The notes under the pieces are model-generated. The model did no database searches. It was not told the origin of the DNA and saw nothing but the letters and a program-made list of their open reading frames with translations. The position numbers and the translations under genes are program-made. Below, in pieces: positions 57,999-64,000 of a stretch of 64,000 nt of DNA (within the stretch, counting starts at the first letter, position 1; each line of letters opens with the position of its first letter). The stretch is from a filamentous cyanobacterium ESFC-1 (GTDB lineage Bacteria; Cyanobacteriota; Cyanobacteriia; Cyanobacteriales; Spirulinaceae), in NCBI GenBank assembly GCA_000380225.1, contig KB904821.1, forward strand, positions 4,745,683 through 4,809,682. Direction: 5' to 3'.

Positions 57999-59198
57999 TT
58001 AGATTCCAGTTGTATCTAAAATAATCTCCCGCTTGGTAAAGGGCAACTCATTATTAATGGCTTCAATTTCTTGCTGCTCCATGTCGTTAATTTCGTTGAT
58101 GTAAGACTGTAAAATCTTGCTCATGCGGTCGTTATAAAAGCGATGAAGGCTATGGTTTGGTGTTGCCGGGAAGCCGCGACGTTTTTTGTGTCTTCCCCCG
58201 GCTCCTGGGTCAAATAGTTGAATCCCATTGGCGATCGCCCATTCAATCGGTTTATAATAGCAAGCCTCGAAATGGAGACAGTCGTATTCATCAAAACAGC
58301 CCCAATACCGGCCATACAGTTGATCGTCTTTTCGCAGACAAAATGACATTCCCACCGGACGGCGATCGTCATCTTCAGGATAAGCGACAAATAGCACCAC
58401 GCGATCGCGAAAATTGGGATACAACTGCTCAAAAAACTTGCGCGTCAGGTACTTACTGCCCCAATAAAACTTATCACAAGTGCTGCTGTAAAAACTGTGA
58501 ATGGTGGGGAAAAGATGATGGGGAATATCCTCTCCGGCTAAAACTTCTAAACGTAACCCGGCTTTGGTGACGGCTTTGCGCTCCCGTTTGATGTTTTTCC
58601 GTTGATTGGAATTAAACATTTTGAGGTAGTCATCAAAGCTTTCAAAGTTGTGATTGCGCCAAATATAGCTATGATGTAACCAACTGTTGAAGCCGGATTT
58701 TTCCATCATTTTGCGCCATTCAGGATCGACAAACAAAAAGTGACAGCCACTAATTTTATTGCGATCGCAAAAATGATCGATTTCTGCCACCATCATGGCG
58801 GTTAAAGCTTCTTCGTCTTCTCCCGGTGCAATCAAAAAACGATAACCCACCGCCGGGGTAAAGGGAGTCATTCCTAACAGTTTGGGATAGTATTTCACCC
58901 CCAAGCGATAAGCGAGATCGGCCCATTGGTGATCGAAGACAAATTCGCCGTAACTGTGATTTTTAATGTACAAAGGTGCGGCGGCAATTAACTCGCGCTC
59001 TCGCCATACGGTAAGATGACAAGGCTGCCATCCTGTCCTGGCTCTCGCACTTTTAGAAGTCTCGATATTGTTGAGCCATTCCCATTCTAGAAACGGTGTT
59101 TTTAAAGGTTGTGCGATCGCATCCCACGCTTGTTGAGGTAAATCTGTAAAACGTTTTACCCATTGCACAGAATATTGTGGTTTAATTTGTTCAACCAT
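57999..59198 (-). CDS. GNAT/FemAB-like N-acyltransferase (DUF482, peptidogalycan type)
   Basis: A 399-residue protein matching the PF04339 'peptidogalycan biosynthesis' family of GNAT-fold proteins. Visible marks are the WEWLNNIE start region, the HFCDRNKISGCHFLFVDPEW strand, LRLEVLAGEDI, the conserved YGRYWGCFDEYDCLHFEACYY segment and FDPGAGGRHKKRRGF. These residues are typical of the family. The biochemical reaction is not proven in any member that I know; transfer of an acyl or aminoacyl group is the usual guess. It stands alone. Confidence 0.85.
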   Translation of the reverse strand: MVEQIKPQYSVQWVKRFTDLPQQAWDAIAQPLKTPFLEWEWLNNIETSKSARARTGWQPCHLTVWRERELIAAAPLYIKNHSYGEFVFDHQWADLAYRLGVKYYPKLLGMTPFTPAVGYRFLIAPGEDEEALTAMMVAEIDHFCDRNKISGCHFLFVDPEWRKMMEKSGFNSWLHHSYIWRNHNFESFDDYLKMFNSNQRKNIKRERKAVTKAGLRLEVLAGEDIPHHLFPTIHSFYSSTCDKFYWGSKYLTRKFFEQLYPNFRDRVVLFVAYPEDDDRRPVGMSFCLRKDDQLYGRYWGCFDEYDCLHFEACYYKPIEWAIANGIQLFDPGAGGRHKKRRGFPATPNHSLHRFYNDRMSKILQSYINEINDMEQQEIEAINNELPFTKREIILDTTGI

Positions 59199-59359
59199 GA
59201 TAATTTATGGAGTATTTTCTAGCACAGCAATGACCGATTGCTCTTTTTAAAAAAGGCAGTAATTGTTTCTCAGCCAGAGAAGTTTCTTAAAACACCGGTT
59301 TGCTACAACCCTGTTAAAAAGAGGAGAAAGAATTAATCTCTAGGGTAATGCAATATTTC

Positions 59360-60049
59360 TTAATGTTGTACTCGATAATGTAAAAAAATCTCGTCTCCCA
59401 CCGGATCGACAGAGAGTAATTGCAGGGATTTCGCGTTTTCTGCCCAAAATCCCGCTCCTTCTACCGCAGTAGGGGCATTTTCTCCCCCTAGGATAAGCGG
59501 ACAGAGGGTTAGCCATAATTCATCGATCAGATTTTGACTCATTAACGCCCCAATTAGTTGACCCCCTCCCAGAATCGCCAAGCGTTGAATCCCCAAAGCC
59601 GCGAGTTGTTGTAGAATCTTTGACCAGTCAAAAGGATAATCCGCCGTCATAATCGAGTCAAAAGCGTCCGTATCTTGCCACCGCAACGCTTTGTCAGGGG
59701 AAGTTAACAACCAACGGGGGAAGGGCTGAGAAAAGAAACGCCAAGCGGGATCGAGGTTTCCTGAAGCCGAGCAGACAATCTGAACCGGTTGTGGGGGTTG
59801 GCCGCGATCGCGACGCTGGTTGATATATTCGGGGTTCGTAATGGGTAAGCTGGTATGGTAGGCCCGCAAAGTCCCGGCACCCAAGAGGGCTGCATCAGTT
59901 TGAGCGATTTGGGCTTCGAGGTGAGCGCGATCGCGAGGAGAGCTAAAACGAGCCGCAGAACGCTCGCGATCGGCAATTTTACCATCTGCACTGATCGCGA
60001 CAATGACTGTAGTACGAGGACGGATTTGTTGAGCAGCCATAAAAGCCAT
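59360..60049 (-). CDS. RibD C-terminal (DHFR-like) reductase
   Basis: A 229-residue protein with the RibD C-terminal reductase fold: TTVIVAISADGKIADRER at the start, DAALLGAGTLRAYH, LAILGGGQLIGALM and LWLTLCPLILGGENAPT. In riboflavin synthesis this domain reduces the ribosylamino-pyrimidine with NADPH. The deaminase half of RibD is not fused here, as is frequent in cyanobacteria and plants. It may supply the reductase step or be a DHFR-type paralogue. The start could also be a nearby ATG at residue 4. Confidence 0.85.
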   Translation of the reverse strand: MAFMAAQQIRPRTTVIVAISADGKIADRERSAARFSSPRDRAHLEAQIAQTDAALLGAGTLRAYHTSLPITNPEYINQRRDRGQPPQPVQIVCSASGNLDPAWRFFSQPFPRWLLTSPDKALRWQDTDAFDSIMTADYPFDWSKILQQLAALGIQRLAILGGGQLIGALMSQNLIDELWLTLCPLILGGENAPTAVEGAGFWAENAKSLQLLSVDPVGDEIFLHYRVQH

Positions 60050-60641
60050 CGGATTAGTTTAAAACTTTGACTGAGTTTGAAGGGAGGTAAAATTAAATTT
60101 CTCAGAATGTTTTTAAGTCCTGCGATCGCTCCGCAAGAATACCAAGTTAAGATTTTAATTTCTCAATGATACGCTCGATATAAGCAATATTTTAAGTGTT
60201 TTTACCCAAAAATGACATTAAATATTTTAGCAAAAATTAAGGTGGAGTTTTGATTTTTAGCAAAATTTTAGCGGACGACTGAATCTAATGGCAAAATTCT
60301 CAGAATTTGCAATTTTATCATAAAATCAACTTCACTAATTCTTTACAAAAAATCAGCTTAACTTAAGTTAAAATTCTAGAAATAGAGATTAGGTTCCCCA
60401 GAAACTCCCCTGCCTGTTAAAGTTCTAGACCCCAGAAGTTCATCCTGAAGACCAAATCCTTGGTGTGAACGATTGACCCATCGTTAAATCGCAACAGAAT
60501 TGATGTTAGCCTCAGTTGGAGAATAAAAAGGAATGACCCAACGCAACACTACTAGAACTCACCCGATTTTGCTGTTTTTCTATTAAGATCGCTATGTACC
60601 ACAATTGCGGTTAAGTTCGGCGCTAGCAGTTTAAACTTCCT
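60050..60641. other. Long gene-free upstream region
   Basis: About 590 AT-rich bases between the reductase gene and the sensor kinase. I see no open frame with support and no tandem repeat. It must hold two promoters, and nothing else could be recognised. Confidence 0.6.
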
Positions 60642-62666
60642 ATGGCTCAGTCGTCTCAATATTCATTTCGCCGTATATTATTACTACGCTTGCTGTTAGT
60701 GAGCGTTCCCGTTTTAATTCTGGGAATGTGTGTCACCTTCGCCTTTACTTATCGTAAAGGCCGGTCTGCCCTGCTCGAAACCGCCCGTCAAAACCTAACC
60801 GAAAGTGCAGTCCGTAAAGGAGAAAGCATCAGTCAATTGGTGAAAGCGCTCAAAACCAACGTCGCGATCGCCAGTCAAAGTTCCTCACTCGTTCAAAACG
60901 ACCAAATCGCGACGGCTGAATATCTCGCTCAACTCAGCCAAGAACTCCCCACCGACATTAGCTGTATCCAACTGCTCGAACCCAATCGTCAAAGCGCGAT
61001 CGCCAGCACCTGTGGTAACCAGCCCCTCTACGACTTTAGTAATGTTCCTTGGGCCTCTTTTTCGAGCAATCCTCCCGACTCCCTCAATCGCGATATCTTC
61101 CTTACCCCCCTACTGCCCCAAACTGACATCATATCCAGGTTCCTCTCAAACTCCTTTGAACCCAATACCAGCACCCTCGAACTCTTAGCCGGAGCGCCGG
61201 TTTACAATGGTCAAGGAGAACTGCGCTACATTCTGACAGTGCGTTCGACCCTGCGACAACAAGAAAACGTCCAACCGCGATCGCTCACCGGAGAATCAAT
61301 TATTGTCTCCGACGACGGCATCATCCTCATGCACCCCGAAAGCAAGCGCGTTGGGACTCATATTCGCGACGAACAAAGCGCCGAACGCTGGCAAAGCCTA
61401 CTCCGTAACGCCAAAGCCGGACGCAAAGACTTCCTACACCTCTTTCTCGATAACGACGTAGAACTCCTAGCGGGCTACACCGCCATTCCTGACCCCACCC
61501 AAAGCGAAGCCGAGGCCAAGTGGGTTGTTGTCGCCGTTACCTCCCTTGATAACGCCTTATCGGGCTTATCCGAAATTCAGCGTACCCTACTAACCCTACT
61601 GCTTTTCCTCACGTTGGCCTTGGTCATTGCTTGCCTGTTGGCGACGATTTATGTGGCTCGGGATTTAGCCAGTCCCCTCGAAAAACTCAACAACTATGTC
61701 CTCAACCTCGATCGCCTCGACTCCGACGGAAAACTGTCCCAAAACTTCGCCATTCTGGAATTCAATCAACTCGCGATCGCCCTCAACAGCATGGCCGCTC
61801 GTCTCAGAACCTGGGCCAGCGAACTCAACAGCGCTTGGGAAGAAGCCCAAACCGCCAACCGCCTCAAAAGCGAATTTCTCACCACCATTTCCCACGAACT
61901 CCGCACCCCCCTCAACGGCATTATTGGCTCTGTGCGCTTGATTCAAGATGATTTCTGTGACGATCGCGAAGAAGAAAAAGAATTTCTCAAACAAGCCGAC
62001 GAAGCCGCCGTTCACCTCCTCGGCATTATCGACGACATTCTCGACATTTCCAAAATCGAAGCCGGACAATACGCCGTCAATCCCGAACAAGTCAACCTCA
62101 GTCAACTGTTCCACGAAGTCCTGTCCCTACAATCGAGTCACGTTCACAAAAAAGGTTTAGAACTTGCCGTTCAAGAATGGCACGAAGACATTATTGTTGA
62201 TGCTGACCCGGCGAAACTCAAACAAGTCCTGATCAACATTATCGATAACGCCACCAAATTTACCAAAACCGGCAAAATCACCATCAAAACTTGGATCGAA
62301 GAAAGCGACGCTCAAACCGCCGTCACCACTCCAACTCCCGACGACAAACACCCCCCTTCTACTAACAAACAAGTGGTTCTGCGGGTGCAAGACACCGGAA
62401 TCGGCATTGCGGCGGCAGATTTACCCAAACTCTTTCGCCCTTTTATGATGATTGACGGTTCGACCACTCGCGAATCCGGGGGAACGGGATTAGGACTCGC
62501 GATCGCCCGGAACTTTATGGAACTCATGGGCGGCAGTATCAACCTCACCAGTCCCGGTAAAAACCAAGGAACCACCGTCGAGTTGCGCTTACCCCTCGTT
62601 AGAACCGAATCCTCAGCCACCCTAGACCCCTCTTTAGCCACCTCAGAGTTACCCGATTCTGGCTAA
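60642..62666 (+). CDS. Membrane sensor histidine kinase (dCache-HAMP-HisKA)
   Basis: A 674-residue kinase with TM1 near 12-35 (LLLRLLLVSVPVLILGM), an extracytoplasmic sensor of about 270 residues of the dCache type (LTVRSTLRQQENV, IIVSDDGIILMHPESKRVG), TM2 (LLTLLLFLTLALVIACLLA, about 311-333), a HAMP segment, and the core: HisKA with the histidine of ISHELRTPLNG (near residue 418), N-box VLINIIDNATKF, G1 QDTGIGIAAADLPKLF and GGTGLGLAIA. It detects a ligand outside the cytosol. It overlaps the converging gene downstream by four bases. Confidence 0.92.
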   Translation: MAQSSQYSFRRILLLRLLLVSVPVLILGMCVTFAFTYRKGRSALLETARQNLTESAVRKGESISQLVKALKTNVAIASQSSSLVQNDQIATAEYLAQLSQELPTDISCIQLLEPNRQSAIASTCGNQPLYDFSNVPWASFSSNPPDSLNRDIFLTPLLPQTDIISRFLSNSFEPNTSTLELLAGAPVYNGQGELRYILTVRSTLRQQENVQPRSLTGESIIVSDDGIILMHPESKRVGTHIRDEQSAERWQSLLRNAKAGRKDFLHLFLDNDVELLAGYTAIPDPTQSEAEAKWVVVAVTSLDNALSGLSEIQRTLLTLLLFLTLALVIACLLATIYVARDLASPLEKLNNYVLNLDRLDSDGKLSQNFAILEFNQLAIALNSMAARLRTWASELNSAWEEAQTANRLKSEFLTTISHELRTPLNGIIGSVRLIQDDFCDDREEEKEFLKQADEAAVHLLGIIDDILDISKIEAGQYAVNPEQVNLSQLFHEVLSLQSSHVHKKGLELAVQEWHEDIIVDADPAKLKQVLINIIDNATKFTKTGKITIKTWIEESDAQTAVTTPTPDDKHPPSTNKQVVLRVQDTGIGIAAADLPKLFRPFMMIDGSTTRESGGTGLGLAIARNFMELMGGSINLTSPGKNQGTTVELRLPLVRTESSATLDPSLATSELPDSG

Positions 62667-63706
62667 ACCCCCTCACCCCAAGAATCAAGGGCGATCGCGA
62701 CTCCCCCTTGCTGTAACGACAGTTGCGCCCCTTGTAACACCCGCACCAAATCCGCCGCCAACGCCCCAGAAGAAAACGAAGGGGTATTCGTTGCAATCGC
62801 CGTCACAAAGCGATCGCACACTTGCCGCAACGGTTCAGCCGTCCCAATCTCCAGCTTTTCTACCCCGATTCCCTGGGGTAGAAAATAGCCCTCAGCCGCC
62901 TGAAAATGCCCCTGACGCACCTGCAACGGGGCATCAGACTGTAATTCATCAAAAACTAGCGTTCCCTCGCTGCCCACCACCGCCAAACGCCGTTGCTTAT
63001 CGGGATTCAGCCAACTCACATGAATTGTCGCCGTAAAGCCCCCCGGATAAGTCAAAGTCAGCCAAACCGTATCAGCCAAACCCTGGTTATTCGGTAACCA
63101 ATTTTGACCCCGCGCCGCCACCATTTCCGGTACCGCCCCCAACCAATAATTAAAAATACAAAGGTCGTGAATCGCTAAATCCCAGAGCGCATCGACATCA
63201 TAGCGCACCGGCCCCAAATTCGTGCGGGTCGCGTAACCGTAGCGTAATCTTCCCAAACGCCCCGACGCGATCGCCTTCTGTCCTGCTTCGACCCCCGGAT
63301 GAAACAAATAAGTATGATCCACCATCAACTGGACTTGGTGTTCCTTGGCTTTTTCGGCCAACTGCCAGCATTCTTGCGGATCGAGAGTCAAAGGCTTTTC
63401 TGCCAGCACATGATACCCCAACCCCAAAGCATCTGCGATCAACGGGTAATGGGTGGTTGCCGGAGTCGCCACGACAATCGCCTCTAACCCCGCTAACTCC
63501 CGAATTTCGGCCCAATCAGTCGCCAAGACGAGATCGGGACTCAACGAGAGGCGATCGCGCACTTCCTGTAATCGCTCTAAATTGCGGTCTACCAACGCCA
63601 CCACCCGCACTCGCGGCTGTTGCGCCAAATTTCGCACTAAGTTTTGTCCCCAACGCCCCACTCCTAATACGGCAATTTTTGTCTTTTGTCCTTGGTCTTT
63701 GGTCAT
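62663..63706 (-). CDS. Gfo/Idh/MocA family oxidoreductase
   Basis: A 347-residue NAD(P)-dependent oxidoreductase with the Rossmann opening TKIAVLGVGRWGQNLVRNL, the loop VVATPATTHYPLIADAL, the catalytic lysine in LAEKPLTLD, a histidine-rich RYDVDALWDLAIHDLCIF strand and the beta-sheet C-terminal domain. It is close to the WlbA-like branch for sugar-nucleotide or inositol-like substrates. The first residues (MTKDQGQK) are translated from GACCAAGGACAAA-type repeat DNA; a real start may be downstream, but no internal ATG precedes the Rossmann loop. It overlaps the kinase stop by four bases. Confidence 0.85.
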   Translation of the reverse strand: MTKDQGQKTKIAVLGVGRWGQNLVRNLAQQPRVRVVALVDRNLERLQEVRDRLSLSPDLVLATDWAEIRELAGLEAIVVATPATTHYPLIADALGLGYHVLAEKPLTLDPQECWQLAEKAKEHQVQLMVDHTYLFHPGVEAGQKAIASGRLGRLRYGYATRTNLGPVRYDVDALWDLAIHDLCIFNYWLGAVPEMVAARGQNWLPNNQGLADTVWLTLTYPGGFTATIHVSWLNPDKQRRLAVVGSEGTLVFDELQSDAPLQVRQGHFQAAEGYFLPQGIGVEKLEIGTAEPLRQVCDRFVTAIATNTPSFSSGALAADLVRVLQGAQLSLQQGGVAIALDSWGEGV

Positions 63707-63708
63707 TT

Positions 63709-63857
63709 GTTGTTGGTTGTTGGTTGTTGGTTGTTGGTTGTTGGTTGTTGGTTGTTGGTTGTTGGTTGTTGGTTATTGGTTGTTGGTTGTTGGTTGTTGG
63801 TTGTTGGTTGTTGGTTGTTGGTTGTTGGTTGTTGGTTATTGGTTATTGGTTGTTGGG
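63709..63857 (+). repeat. Heptamer tandem array
   Basis: About 21 copies, mostly GGTTGTT with a few GGTTATT, ending at a REP hairpin. Several forward-frame open frames here are repeat artefacts. Confidence 0.92.
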
Positions 63858-63880
63858 CGGGGAAAAGAGCGCCCCTACAA
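63855..63880 (-). repeat. REP hairpin with mismatched arm
   Basis: GGGCGGGGAAAAGAGCGCCC followed by CTAC. Unlike the other copies its arms do not fully pair, so it may be a decayed unit. Confidence 0.55.
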
Positions 63881-63914
63881 GCCCACTGCCCAAAAAACTG
63901 ATGACTGATGACTG

Positions 63915-64000
63915 ATGACACTCGCGCGAAACTTAAATTTATTTTTTGAGGCTGTAATCTTTATACAGCATAGCTTTGAGCCTCTTTTAGAATTTACCCT
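63915..64000 (+). mobile_element. TIR-bounded element, cut by the window edge
   Basis: The left part of another copy: CGCGAAACTTAAATTTATTT and later GCTTTGAGCCTCTTTTAGAA. The right end falls outside the window. Confidence 0.5.

Noticed and set aside
1..64000. tRNA and rRNA genes
   Set aside because: I looked for T-loop and acceptor patterns and found none I could support; a dedicated search would settle this.

Overview
The window is chromosomal DNA of a cyanobacterium, most likely a filamentous, repeat-rich one; I cannot name the species from sequence alone. The evidence is the very frequent HIP1 octamer GCGATCGC, photosystem II genes (psbH, psbN), plant-type ferredoxin, a biliverdin reductase of the BvdR type, cyanobacterial DUF2499/DUF3593 proteins, several Uma2-family proteins and heptanucleotide tandem repeats. 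No tRNA, rRNA or CRISPR array was seen.

Layout. 0.3-8.3 kb: Uma2 genes, an M28 peptidase, a Ca2+-type P-ATPase, a decayed IS200/IS605-type element and acetate kinase. 9-12 kb: an inward-rectifier K+ channel, a membrane-anchored subtilase and a small translationally coupled protein. 12-20 kb: a HicB-like antitoxin whose partner is truncated, another Uma2, a HAS-barrel-like protein, an inositol-phosphatase/patatin pair, a TrmJ-like methyltransferase, an OmpR-type regulator and a creatininase-family protein. 20-26 kb: a frameshifted Rpn/DUF2887 nuclease gene, a ferritin-like protein, a lipoprotein/NikL-like/CbiM metal-uptake cluster, a REC-wHTH-Hpt-REC-REC regulator and a HAD phosphatase. 26.7-31.5 kb: a three-gene group of unknown role with a degenerate receiver, a THUMP methyltransferase, a TPR protein and a universal stress protein. 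31.9-36.3 kb: SLC13 permease, HMA protein, a candidate structured RNA, petF and bvdR. 36.3-39 kb is the most plastic part: a RAYT (HUH/Y1 REP-transposase), a block of alternating REP hairpins, a TTAC/TCAA-bounded non-autonomous element and a wrecked STAND ATPase gene. 39-48 kb: acyltransferase, ThiF-like protein, TPR protein, GH38 mannosidase, psbN and a tnpB element. 48-64 kb: DUF2499/DUF3593, hemL, tsaB, rpmI-rplT, a solute-binding protein, two large sensor kinases, a GST remnant, psbH-tatA, a FemAB-like protein, a RibD-C reductase and a Gfo/Idh oxidoreductase.

The unusual signal is in the repeats more than the genes. At least five families coexist: (1) hairpins starting with GTAG, with base changes that preserve pairing, beside a RAYT gene; (2) heptamer arrays of GGTTATT/GGTTGTT; (3) a roughly 115 bp element with CAGAAACTT ends, once in a 177 bp tandem duplication; (4) a MITE with AGTGYTGTGACACA ends; (5) a GC-rich palindrome that sits in the end hairpins of IS200/IS605-type elements and also in frame inside tnpB. 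Repeat sequence also appears to have become coding in a GH38 enzyme and in the N-terminus of an oxidoreductase. Several genes are broken: the STAND ATPase, the Rpn nuclease, a glutathione S-transferase, an Uma2 fragment and a toxin-like fragment.
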